This document shows positions 7,249-14,355 of a stretch of 21,458 nt of DNA, piece after piece. The notes beneath the pieces are model-generated. The model searched no databases, had not been told where the DNA came from, and worked only from the letters and a program-made list of their open reading frames with translations. Positions within the stretch are counted from its first letter, which is position 1; each line of letters begins with the position of its first letter. Source of the stretch: JBIOUF01 sp044866695 (GTDB taxonomy: Bacteria > Actinomycetota > Actinomycetes > Propionibacteriales > Nocardioidaceae); contig JBIOUF010000193.1 of assembly GCA_044866695.1 (NCBI GenBank), positions 1-21,458 on the forward strand, read 5' to 3'. The position numbers and the translations under genes are program-made.

Positions 7249-10239
7249 TCAGTGGAACTCGGTGAGCAGCCCGACCCGTTCCCGGTCGCTGATCAGCTCT
7301 CGTCGCATCCGGGAGCGCAGCCGGCCGTACAGGCGAAAGGCCAGCTGGTCCAGCAGCTCGGGGCTCCGGGTGTCCACCGGGGAGACGACCAGCCGGGCTC
7401 CGATCCGCTCCGCGAGCCGGGCCAGCGTCGCCTCGTCGATCTCGTCGAACGCCGGGCGGGAGCTGCCTTCCGGCCGTCCCGCGCCTGGACCGCTCTGGGT
7501 CTCCTCCGGTCCCGGCGACGCGGCGTCGGCCACGACCGGGTACGTCAGCGGCTGGCCGTCCGACCCCAAGGGGCCGGGGAGTGCCGGCTCGGTCGACGCG
7601 ACGCCCACCTCGGTGCCGGGGGCCGCCTCGGCGCGCTGGACCGGCGGCGGGCTCGGCTCGGCGCGGAAGCCGTGCTGCGGGGTCCAGGACAGCGGGCCCG
7701 AGACGACGAGCTCCGGCGCCGGCTCCTCGGCGACGGCTGGCTCGGTGTCCTGATCGTTGGCCGGGTCGTGGGCCGGGTCGTGGGCCGGGGCGGCGCCGGG
7801 GGCCGGCAGGACTCCGGTCTCTCCGGCCAGCAGGTCGCCCACGGTGTCGGCGCTGCGCCGCCCCCGGTACGCCGACTCGACCTCCTGCGCCACCTGCTCG
7901 AGGCGCTCACCCAGGCCGTCGCTCTCCCGCGCCATGCCGCCGAGAGCACGCTGCTGGACCACGTGGGCGAGCTCGTGCGCGACCAGCGCCTCGGTGTCGG
8001 ACCGGTCCAGCGGACCGGCGGAGCCGGGCACGTGCACCACGCCGCCCGCGGTGAAGGCACGGGCGTTCAGCCCGGAGGCGGTCGCGTCCGTCGCGGGGGT
8101 GCGCACCACCGGGACGAAGCCGAGGTCGATCCCCGTCATCCGGGCGAACGACCCGATGACTCCCGCCGGCACGCCCGCCGGGTTCCTCGCCGCGGCGGTC
8201 GGGGGGGTGCCCAGCCGGGTCGCGGTGGAGGAGTCGCCAGCCCCGACCGGGTCGAGACCCGCCGGCCTCCGGCCTGGAGCCGACCCGGGCTGCGCGCTCG
8301 GGGCGGGGTGTGGCGGCCGCGGCTCGGCCGTCGGTGTGCCGTCCGGCTCCGGCTGCTCGGCACCAGCCGGCGCCACCCACCTGGTCGGCCCGGCCCGCGC
8401 CTCGGGCACCGCCGGCGGGGCCGTTCCGGGGCCGGCCTCCGGGTGGCCCGCCGGCCGGTCGCGCCGGTCCGCCTCCTCGGGTGTCACCACGTCGCGGCCG
8501 GCCGGCCTCGCCGGTGCCGGAGGGCGCGTCACGGTGTCGACCGGCGGTGGCTCCTGAGCTTCGAGGAAGGGCTCCCCCGGCACGGCCGGCTCGACCGGCT
8601 CGACCGGCTCGATCAACGATGCCGGCTCGACCCGCTCGACCACCGCGGCCGGCTCGACCCGCTCGACCACCGCGGGGGCTGGCGCTGGAGCTGTCGACGC
8701 GCTCTCGTCGAGGGTCTCGCCCAGCGCGGGTTCCTGGGCTGCGACGAAGGGCTCGGCCGGCTCGGTTGGCATGGCCGGCTCGGTTGGCATGGCCGGCTCG
8801 GCCGGCATGGGGGGTTCGGCCGACGTGGGCGGCTGCACCGGCTCGACCACGGCAGGAGCCGGCGCCGGTGAGCTCGATGCGCTCTCGCCATGGGCCTGGA
8901 CCGGCTCGGCCAACACGGGCGGCTCGACCAGCACGGGCGGCTCGACCAAGAACGGCGACCGCGCCGGCTCGGCCGCCGCAGCAGCCGGCGTCGGAGGGCT
9001 CCCCACGCTCCCGGCCGGCGGGGGGTCCTCGGCTCCGCCGAAGGGATGGACCGCCGCGGGAGCCGGTTGGACCGGCTCGGCCACTGCGGCCGGCTCGTGC
9101 GGTTCGGCCGGCAGCCGAGCCGGTTCCCCCCGTTCCGGCCCGGTGTCGCCCAGCAGTGGTCCCTGAGCCGCGACGAAGGGCTCGACCGGCGCGGCCGGCT
9201 CCACGACCACAACCGGCTCGACCGGCGCGGCCGACCCAGTCGGCACGACCGGCTCGACCCAGGTGTCCGCCGGTGCCGGCGGTGCCGGTCCGGTCGCACC
9301 CACCGGCGGTTCCGGAGCCCCGGCGATGGGCTCGCCGGGCTCGACGACCAGCGCGACCGGGTCGAACGGCTCCCCTGGCTCGAACCCAGCCGGCTCGACC
9401 AACCCGCTTGGCTCGACCGACGCAGCCGGGTCGACCCACGTGGCCGGCTCCACCGGCCCGGCCGTCTCGGGTGGGGCGAGGTCCCGCTGGACCGTCGGGG
9501 GCGGGCCGGCGTCGGGCTCGAAGGACTCGGCCGGCCGCTGCACGGTCACCCCCCGCCGACGCGACTCGGCCAGGGTGGGCCGGCGCAGGGTCGTCGGCGG
9601 CTCGGACTCCACCGGCCCGAGCGGGCCGAACGCGGCGGCCCGGCCCGAGGCGACCGCGCCACGGAGGACCTCGGCGTCCAGCATCGCGATGGCCGCTGCC
9701 AGCCCGTCGTCGACGGGGACCGGCGTCTCCCGCCGGCCGGGCCGGTCGCTCCGGTCCGGCTCGGCGCCCGGCCGACCGCCCTCGGCTCGGACCGGCCCGC
9801 TCCCGGAGTCGGCAGGCGCGTCGGGCTCCGGTCCGGCCTCGTCGCGCCGAGCCGGCCGGGCACCGGGGTCGACACCGAGTCGCGGAGGCGGCACCGCGGT
9901 CGACCAGCCGCCCACGGGCCGGCCTTCGGCTGCGCTGGTGTGCGAAGTCGTGCCGCGGTCCGGGTCGGGCGGCTCGGAACGAGGCGGCATCCCGTCCGGG
10001 ACGTCGTGACGGGGAGCCACGAGACGGGACGGGAGCGGGAGGTCCTCGACGGTCACCGGGTCGACGAGCGCGGTGGCCCCGGCCACCGGGGGGAGACCCC
10101 GGCCGACCGCGGCGCGGACCGGCGCCGGACCGGTCACCGGTCGCAGCGGCGGCAGCGACCGCCAGCCCTGGTCCCCAGGCGCCTGCCGCGATCTGGTCGG
10201 CACGGCGCTGCTCGACCTGCGGGAGAAGGGCCAGCGCAT
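7249..10239 (-). CDS. DUF4157 (HELAH) eCIS-associated protein with long Pro/Glu repeat region (996 aa)
   Basis: The start is ATG at 10239, 7 bp after the preceding stop with GAGG upstream; the open frame reaches 10335 but would overlap the small gene entirely. Residues about 1-270 are Arg/Pro/Asp-rich. Residues about 280-580 are a Pro/Glu region with VEPA-type units and a recurring EPF.AAQ.P module. A DUF4157 domain lies at about 690-800 with VVHVPGSAGPLDRSDTEALV and the zincin-like HELAH at about 755-759, followed by VVQQRALGG. The C-terminus ends in a basic helix (LYGRLRSRMRRELI, SDRERVGLLTEF). DUF4157 is a known eCIS-associated domain, found in or next to effectors, and its HExxH suggests a metalloprotease. 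Sitting inside the structural operon, this could be a cargo, a processing or loading protease, or a length-related structural factor. Which of these is unresolved. Confidence 0.85.
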   Translation of the reverse strand: MRWPFSRRSSSAVPTRSRQAPGDQGWRSLPPLRPVTGPAPVRAAVGRGLPPVAGATALVDPVTVEDLPLPSRLVAPRHDVPDGMPPRSEPPDPDRGTTSHTSAAEGRPVGGWSTAVPPPRLGVDPGARPARRDEAGPEPDAPADSGSGPVRAEGGRPGAEPDRSDRPGRRETPVPVDDGLAAAIAMLDAEVLRGAVASGRAAAFGPLGPVESEPPTTLRRPTLAESRRRGVTVQRPAESFEPDAGPPPTVQRDLAPPETAGPVEPATWVDPAASVEPSGLVEPAGFEPGEPFDPVALVVEPGEPIAGAPEPPVGATGPAPPAPADTWVEPVVPTGSAAPVEPVVVVEPAAPVEPFVAAQGPLLGDTGPERGEPARLPAEPHEPAAVAEPVQPAPAAVHPFGGAEDPPPAGSVGSPPTPAAAAAEPARSPFLVEPPVLVEPPVLAEPVQAHGESASSSPAPAPAVVEPVQPPTSAEPPMPAEPAMPTEPAMPTEPAEPFVAAQEPALGETLDESASTAPAPAPAVVERVEPAAVVERVEPASLIEPVEPVEPAVPGEPFLEAQEPPPVDTVTRPPAPARPAGRDVVTPEEADRRDRPAGHPEAGPGTAPPAVPEARAGPTRWVAPAGAEQPEPDGTPTAEPRPPHPAPSAQPGSAPGRRPAGLDPVGAGDSSTATRLGTPPTAAARNPAGVPAGVIGSFARMTGIDLGFVPVVRTPATDATASGLNARAFTAGGVVHVPGSAGPLDRSDTEALVAHELAHVVQQRALGGMARESDGLGERLEQVAQEVESAYRGRRSADTVGDLLAGETGVLPAPGAAPAHDPAHDPANDQDTEPAVAEEPAPELVVSGPLSWTPQHGFRAEPSPPPVQRAEAAPGTEVGVASTEPALPGPLGSDGQPLTYPVVADAASPGPEETQSGPGAGRPEGSSRPAFDEIDEATLARLAERIGARLVVSPVDTRSPELLDQLAFRLYGRLRSRMRRELISDRERVGLLTEFH
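8525..9340 (-). repeat. Degenerate ~50-residue coding modules (EPF.AAQEP signature)
   Basis: Within the DUF4157 gene the motif EPFxxAQxPxxGxT, or decayed forms of it, recurs near 9333, 9182, 9048, 8900, 8759 and 8574. The spacing is about 134-185 bp, with variable VEPA-type filler between. The best copies are EPFVAAQGPLLGDT (about 9182), EPFVAAQEPALGET (about 8759) and EPFLEAQEPPPVDT (about 8574). The region is an in-frame repeat, so the modules are protein-level. Confidence 0.7.
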
Positions 10240-10246
10240 GGGTCCC

Positions 10247-10405
10247 TCACCGACCCGGCTGCGCGGCGGCGAGCGCGTCCAGCGTGGCGAGCACGCGACG
10301 ACGTACCGGGTGCTCCAGGTCCACGATGTCGTCAAGCGACCAGTGCAGGGCCGCCGCGATGCGCACCACCTCGGCCCAGAGCCGCTCCGAGGGGTGCGTC
10401 ACCAT
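10247..10405 (-). CDS. Small DUF6760-like CIS protein (52 aa)
   Basis: This short frame sits exactly between two operon genes. ATG at 10405 overlaps the previous stop by 7 nt (GTG at 10402 is an alternative), and the TGA at 10247-10249 is 7 bp before the DUF4157 ATG. The protein starts MVTHPSERLWAEVVRIAAAL and continues HWSLDDIVDLEHPVRRRVL. This resembles the DUF6760 family of about 50-60-residue proteins found in phage-tail-like clusters, which typically read '..RLYEEVAFIAYHFHW..I..L.H..R..W'. It may correspond to the small Afp6-position gene. The role is unknown; an assembly or baseplate-linked part is inferred from position. Confidence 0.75.
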   Translation of the reverse strand: MVTHPSERLWAEVVRIAAALHWSLDDIVDLEHPVRRRVLATLDALAAAQPGR

Positions 10406-10839
10406 TCCCCCACGTCCCCCACCGCCCCCAGCAGGCTCTCGGCCTCCGTGGCCGGGTCGACGGCGAACTCGTGCCGGCAGGCCGGGCAGCGCAGCTCGAC
10501 CCGGGTCTCGCCCTGCTGGTTGACCTGCTGGTACATCTGCTGCAGGAAGGCCAGGTCGGCGGCGAACAGCGCCTCGACCACGTCGGTGCCGACCTCGTCG
10601 ACCCCCTCCAGGGAGGTGACCGTCCGGGCCAGCAGCAGCACGGTGAGGTACGCCGGGTTGGCCCGCACGCGGGGGTCGGCCTGCGGGGCGATCTCGTCGC
10701 GCGCGGTGGCCAGCCGCATGGTGCCTCGGCGGTGGACCCGGCCACGCCCGTCGACGTACCCGCGCGGCAGCACGAAGTCGAACTCCGTGCGCAGCCCCTC
10801 GACGGACCGGCCGGGACGGTCGGCGGACATCAGCGTCAT
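10399..10839 (-). CDS. Tail assembly chaperone-like CIS protein with one CxxC (146 aa)
   Basis: ATG at 10839 has a strong AGGAGG Shine-Dalgarno and lies 10 bp after the second tube gene. The protein reads FDFVLPRGYVDGRGRVHRRG near the start, then RANPAYLTVLLLARTVTSLE, a helical FLQQMYQQVNQ segment, and CPACRHEF at C118/C121. The layout, with a beta-rich N-terminus, a helical middle and a position after tube genes, resembles phage tail assembly chaperone or tail assembly proteins. That family call is moderate only. The single CxxC pair suggests shared zinc binding in a dimer or a half zinc ribbon. The gene overlaps the small DUF6760-like gene. Confidence 0.7.
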   Translation of the reverse strand: MTLMSADRPGRSVEGLRTEFDFVLPRGYVDGRGRVHRRGTMRLATARDEIAPQADPRVRANPAYLTVLLLARTVTSLEGVDEVGTDVVEALFAADLAFLQQMYQQVNQQGETRVELRCPACRHEFAVDPATEAESLLGAVGDVGEW

Positions 10840-10849
10840 CGTGACCTCC

Positions 10850-11347
10850 TCACACGACGTTCGGGTCGATCAGGTCGTCGCACTGCAGCGTCACCGCCTG
10901 GAGGATCACCTCGCTGGCCCCGGCCTTGACGCCGGCGATCTCGACCTTGGTCGGGAAGGCGTTCATCAGCAGATAGGTCATCCGGCCCGAGCCCGAGGGG
11001 TCGTCACCGGCGGCGAAGAGCGTGAGCGAGCAGTCGCGGTACATCGTGGGAAGCGACTGCCGCGCCGAGGCGTGCCACGTCCACAGCCAGGTGGTGCTGA
11101 GGCCGGTGCGCATGGCCCGGCGCAACGAGACCGTGGGCGGCTTGGAGCGGCCGGGGTGCCGGGAGAAGATCGCCCCGACCGGCCCGGCCTCCATGTACTC
11201 GGTCTGCTCCACCTCACTAGTGATGCCGCCAAGCTCGGCGAAGTCGGCGGACCCTTCCGGCGTCCAGATCCGGAACAGCGCCGCGGAGAGGATGGTCTCC
11301 TTGTCGCTGGGGTCGATCGGGAGCTGGCGCCCGGTGGTCAGGTCCAC
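10850..11347 (-). CDS. CIS tube protein B (T4 gp19/Hcp-like, 165 aa)
   Basis: The start is GTG at 11347, 7 bp after the first tube gene stop, without a strong Shine-Dalgarno, so translation is probably coupled. The sequence is clearly paralogous to tube protein A: shared FAELGGITSEVEQTEYMEAG, KPPTVSLRRAM, WLWTWHASAR and NAFPTKVEIAGVKAG. It belongs to the phage tail tube family that stacks as hexameric rings to make the inner tube. The centre has a longer loop (FAAGDDPSGSGRMTY) than its paralogue. Two tube genes are common in eCIS, where one may be the main tube and the other a minor ring. Confidence 0.92.
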   Translation of the reverse strand: MDLTTGRQLPIDPSDKETILSAALFRIWTPEGSADFAELGGITSEVEQTEYMEAGPVGAIFSRHPGRSKPPTVSLRRAMRTGLSTTWLWTWHASARQSLPTMYRDCSLTLFAAGDDPSGSGRMTYLLMNAFPTKVEIAGVKAGASEVILQAVTLQCDDLIDPNVV

Positions 11348-11354
11348 CGGCGGC

Positions 11355-11843
11355 TCACGGCCCCTCGATGATCTCGTCGCACTGGAGCGTCACCGTCTGC
11401 AGCACCACCTCGGTGCCGCCGGCCTTCATGCCCGCGATCTCGACCTTGGTCGGGAAGGCGTTGCTCAGCACGTAGGTCTTGACCGCCGACTCCTTGCCCG
11501 CGGGGATCAGCTCGAGCGTGGTCGGCTTGTACGCCGCGGAGTCACCCATCCGAGCCTGGGCGTGCCACGTCCAGATCCAGGTGGTGTCCTTGCCCGTGCT
11601 CATCGCCCGCTTGAGGGTCACCGTCGGCGGCTTGGCCTTGCCGATGAAGCGCCCGAACATCGGCCCCTTCGGTCCGGCCTCCATGTACTCCGCGGACTCG
11701 ATCTCGCTCATGATCCCGCCGAGCTCGGAGAACACCGCCTCCCCGCCGGGCGAGCAGGAGATCTTGAAGGTGGCGGTGGACAGGACGTCGTCGCGCGCTG
11801 AGGCTTCGAGGATGCCCTGACGGGCGGGGTTGAGGTCTACCAT
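11355..11843 (-). CDS. CIS tube protein A (T4 gp19/Hcp-like, 162 aa)
   Basis: ATG at 11843 is preceded by AGGAG. The protein contains FSELGGIMSEIESAEYMEAG, KPPTVTLKRAM, TTWIWTWHAQAR and NAFPTKVEIAGMKAGG, the hallmark of the phage tail protein (gp19-like) tube family, at normal length. It follows the sheath gene directly and is the best candidate for the main inner tube (Afp1/Pvc1 position). Cargo of an eCIS travels within this tube. A short 58-bp spacer separates it from the sheath. Confidence 0.93.
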   Translation of the reverse strand: MVDLNPARQGILEASARDDVLSTATFKISCSPGGEAVFSELGGIMSEIESAEYMEAGPKGPMFGRFIGKAKPPTVTLKRAMSTGKDTTWIWTWHAQARMGDSAAYKPTTLELIPAGKESAVKTYVLSNAFPTKVEIAGMKAGGTEVVLQTVTLQCDEIIEGP

Positions 11844-11901
11844 CGGGTGGCTCCTGTCTGGTGGTGGCTTGTCGCGGCGGCGGCGTCGACGGCGGGCACG
11901 G

Positions 11902-13455
11902 CTACTCCTCCAGGGCCGCGCCGTCGGCCAGCTGGGACAGCCGGAACACCACGAACTCGGCTGGCTTGACCGGAGCGATGCCGATCTCCACGGTGAGGAT
12001 CCCGGCGTCCCGGTTCTCCGGCGGGTTGTTCTCCTCGTCGCACTTGACGAAGAACGCCTCTCCCGGCGTCCGGCCGAACAACGCGCCGGACTGCCAGACC
12101 CGCCGCAGGAACATCACGATGGTGCGCCGCACCCGGTCCCACAGCGCGGAGTCGTTCGGCTCGAAGACCACCCAGTTGGTGCCGAGCAGGATCGACTTCT
12201 CGATGTAGTTGAACAGCCTGCGCACGTTGAGATAGCGCCACTCCGGGTCGCTGGAGAGGGTGCGCGCCCCCCAGATGCGGATGCCCTGGCCGGGGAAGGA
12301 GCGGATGCAGTTCACCCCGACCGGGTTCAGCGTGTCGTGCTCCCCCTTGGTGAGGTTGAGCTCCAAGGAGATGGCGCCTCTGACGATCTCGTTGGCGGGC
12401 GCCTTGTGCACTCCGCGGGTGTCGTCGTTGCGGGCCCAGATGCCGGCGACGGCCCCGGAGGGCGGCATCATGGTCGGGACGCCGGTCGCCGGGTCCATCA
12501 CCTTGATCCACGGCCAGTACAGCGTGGCGTACTTGGAGTCGTAACCGGCGAAGTCCATCCGCCAGTCCTTGAGCTGCTGGGCGTTGAGCCCCGGCGGAGC
12601 GTCCAGGATCGCCACCCGGTCGCTCATCAGCTCGCAGTGCGCGATCATCGCCAGCTGGATGGCCTTGAGCTGCTCGTCGTCGATCGCGCGGCGCTGGTAG
12701 GCCGACATGAGGTCCGGTACGACGAGCATGGTGACGTCCTCGAGCGCCTCGAGGCCTCCGAACCCGGTGCGGTCGCTGACGTCGCCGACGTAGGTGTCCG
12801 CACTGACGTCGAGCTCGGCCGGCGGCGGCTCCGGGGCGGCGGCGAGCGCCACCTTGCCCTTCTCGGGCACCGCCACCGTGCCGCCCTTGACCTCCTCGAT
12901 CGCGATCAGCTTCGACTGCTGCTTGACGGCGGTGGCGACGTTGCTGGCGCCGCGCTTGACGCCGACGTTGTCGTAGGTCTCCACGACCTTGTCGCCCTTG
13001 AGCACCTCGAGCTTGAAGGTGTCCTCCGCGCCCTCGGAGGCGTCGGAGACCAGCACGGTGATGTCCTTCGCCTCGTCGGCGGGCGCCAGCGAGCGGACCG
13101 AGAGCGCGGGCTTGCCCGCCCCCGCCGAGAGCTGGCCCTCGGCGTACCGGGTCAGCTGCTTGGCGCCGTCGCCCGAGCCGTTCTGGTCGGCCTGCGCGCC
13201 GACGCGGACGACGTAGGCGTTGCCACCGCCGTTCAGGAAGTAGCTGAACACCGCCATGGGCAGGTAGGCACCCTCGACGAAGCCGCCGAAGGTCCGCGTG
13301 TACTGCGGCCAGCTGGTCACCAGCGTCGGCGCGTCCACGGGACCCTGCTCGGCGAAGCCGACGAAGGCGGCGGTCGCGGTGCCGACGGCCTCGATCGGCT
13401 TGGGCCCGGCCGACACCTCCTCCATGTAGACGCCGGGGGACAGGTAGGTCGGCAT
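11902..13455 (-). CDS. CIS contractile sheath protein (517 aa)
   Basis: I chose ATG at 13455, which has a perfect AAGGAGG 4 nt upstream; an in-frame TTG at 13482 would place that Shine-Dalgarno inside the gene. The N-terminus MPTYLSPGVYMEEVSAGPKP is typical of tail sheath proteins. The C-terminal sheath domain includes WRYLNVRRLFNYIEKSILLG, FEPNDSALWDRVRRTIVMFL, GEAFFVKCDEENNPPENRDA and EIGIAPVKPAEFVVF. Residues about 110-240 are a variable inserted domain. The protein forms the outer contractile cylinder. It is the first gene of the operon and the only sheath gene seen, unlike Afp/PVC with three. Confidence 0.96.
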   Translation of the reverse strand: MPTYLSPGVYMEEVSAGPKPIEAVGTATAAFVGFAEQGPVDAPTLVTSWPQYTRTFGGFVEGAYLPMAVFSYFLNGGGNAYVVRVGAQADQNGSGDGAKQLTRYAEGQLSAGAGKPALSVRSLAPADEAKDITVLVSDASEGAEDTFKLEVLKGDKVVETYDNVGVKRGASNVATAVKQQSKLIAIEEVKGGTVAVPEKGKVALAAAPEPPPAELDVSADTYVGDVSDRTGFGGLEALEDVTMLVVPDLMSAYQRRAIDDEQLKAIQLAMIAHCELMSDRVAILDAPPGLNAQQLKDWRMDFAGYDSKYATLYWPWIKVMDPATGVPTMMPPSGAVAGIWARNDDTRGVHKAPANEIVRGAISLELNLTKGEHDTLNPVGVNCIRSFPGQGIRIWGARTLSSDPEWRYLNVRRLFNYIEKSILLGTNWVVFEPNDSALWDRVRRTIVMFLRRVWQSGALFGRTPGEAFFVKCDEENNPPENRDAGILTVEIGIAPVKPAEFVVFRLSQLADGAALEE

Positions 13456-13459
13456 CGGG

Positions 13460-13466
13460 CCTCCTT
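13460..13466 (-). promoter_or_regulatory. Ribosome binding site of the sheath gene
   Basis: The minus strand reads AAGGAGG, 4 nt before ATG at 13455. It fixes the sheath start and suggests strong translation of the first, abundant structural protein. Confidence 0.8.
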
Positions 13467-13468
13467 GC

Positions 13469-13516
13469 GAGACGTTGGGCAAGACGTTGGGCGAGAAGCT
13501 GGGCGAGACGGGCGAC
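13469..13516. repeat. 12-bp tandem repeats in the sheath leader
   Basis: Four consecutive 12-bp units (plus strand GAGACGTTGGGC, AAGACGTTGGGC, GAGAAGCTGGGC and a degenerate fourth) lie directly upstream of the sheath Shine-Dalgarno. They fall in non-coding leader DNA. They could be regulator sites or simple slippage; nothing in the sequence decides this. Confidence 0.6.
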
Positions 13517-13606
13517 GGACCGGCGGCGCGTGGACGTTCTCGTCGAGCCGAGTTCCACCCTCGCCCGCCGTACCATCGCCGCCCACCGGCCGAAGTGCCG
13601 TCACCC

Positions 13607-13624
13607 GGGCAGCCCTGGCTGCCC
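13607..13624. promoter_or_regulatory. Perfect inverted repeat between the divergent sheath and tail-terminator genes
   Basis: GGGCAGCC-CT-GGCTGCCC is an 8-bp perfect dyad with a 2-nt spacer. It sits near the middle of the 246-bp divergent intergenic region (13456-13701), about 150 bp upstream of the sheath start and 80 bp upstream of the DUF4255 start. It could be an operator controlling both directions. No clear -35/-10 boxes could be assigned. Confidence 0.5.
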
Positions 13625-13701
13625 GATGGGACCCCCCGCGGTCACCGAAGTCTGCCTCCCGGGCATCGCCGCCCCCGCCGAGCCGTCGCGACACTGGGGC
13701 G

Positions 13702-14355
13702 GTGCTGCGCGACGTGGACGGGAGCCTCACGGCCTGGCTCGGCGCCCTGCTGCCCGGGGTCCGGATCAGCTGCGGGTCGCCACCGGCCGCTCGCGCCGCT
13801 CCGGCCGAGCCGCCGGGCAAGGGCAGCACACGTGTCGAGGCGACGTTGCATCTCCACCTGCACGCGGTCCGGGAGGACGCCGGCGGCAGCACGGTGGGCT
13901 GGTCCGACCTGCGCAACGGCGACGGGGTGGTGGTCGGGCGGCTGCCGCCCAGCCGGAGGTTCCGGCTGAACTACCTGGTGGTACCGCAGGCGCGCGACAC
14001 CGCGACCGAGCACGACCTGCTCGGCCGGGTGCTGGCCGGCACCGCGCTGTCGGAGACCCTGCCCGGAGAGTTCCTGACCGGCGCGCTCGGGGACGCGGAG
14101 AGCACCGTGCTGGTCCGGTGCGCACCTGCCACCTCCGCGGTCGACACCACGCACCTGTGGGCGGCCTGGGGGGTCGCGCCGCGGGCCACGCTGGAGCTGT
14201 CCGTGCTGGCCCCCCTCCCGCTGTCCTACGTGGACGAGGTCGCCACCCCACCGTCCCAGGTCGCGCTCGGCGCCGCCCGCCGTACCCGCCCCGTCGAGGA
14301 CGAGCAGCCCCTCCCCTCGCGCCCCCGCCCGACTGCCCGCATCGATGAGGGCTGA
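13702..14355 (+). CDS. DUF4255 tail terminator / tube cap protein of the CIS (217 aa)
   Basis: GTG at 13702 is chosen because the family normally opens with an I/V-RDV..SL motif and this gene then reads VLRDVDGSLTAWLGALLPGV; the Shine-Dalgarno is weak and there is no good upstream start. Further family-like segments are RVEATLHLHLHAVREDAG, RRFRLNYLVVPQA, TEHDLLGRVLAGTALSETLP and the C-terminal RATLELSVLAPLPL. DUF4255 proteins are the Afp16/Pvc16 class, which close the distal end of tube and sheath. The gene is transcribed away from the rest of the cluster, so its expression must be coordinated across the shared intergenic region. The C-terminal 40 residues are Pro/Arg-rich, and the last codons fall inside a 32-bp repeat array. 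Confidence 0.88.
   Translation: MLRDVDGSLTAWLGALLPGVRISCGSPPAARAAPAEPPGKGSTRVEATLHLHLHAVREDAGGSTVGWSDLRNGDGVVVGRLPPSRRFRLNYLVVPQARDTATEHDLLGRVLAGTALSETLPGEFLTGALGDAESTVLVRCAPATSAVDTTHLWAAWGVAPRATLELSVLAPLPLSYVDEVATPPSQVALGAARRTRPVEDEQPLPSRPRPTARIDEG

Noticed and set aside
8570..9480. PE_PGRS, TonB-like or surface-anchor interpretation of the PVEPA region
   Set aside because: No signal peptide, sorting signal or membrane segment exists, and the DUF4157 context fits a soluble CIS-linked protein.
10240..10335. An upstream start for the DUF4157 protein at 10335
   Set aside because: It would overlap the small DUF6760-like gene, and the extra residues are antisense-like Arg/Ser/Thr sequence. ATG at 10239 has a Shine-Dalgarno and normal spacing.
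8310..10929. Long plus-strand frames opposite the Pro-rich DUF4157 gene
   Set aside because: They mirror the repeat DNA (Pro/Arg/Ala runs) and lack domains. The minus-strand frame contains the HELAH domain and has operon spacing.
11844..11901. Hairpin terminator between sheath and tube A around the GTCGAC
   Set aside because: Only CGTCGACG is self-complementary and the flanking arms do not pair. A terminator here would also separate sheath from tube expression only weakly.
13456..13482. TTG start nine codons upstream for the sheath
   Set aside because: It would include the perfect AAGGAGG inside the coding region, and the family begins at PTYLSPGVY.
11830..14355. An 841-codon plus-strand open frame across the sheath gene
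   Set aside because: Only its last 217 codons form a recognisable protein (DUF4255). The rest is the antisense shadow of the sheath gene, an effect of high GC content.
1..14355. Ordinary prophage (P2- or Mu-like)
   Set aside because: No capsid, portal, terminase, integrase or lysis gene appears. DUF4255, DUF4157 and the LysM hub point to an eCIS rather than a phage.
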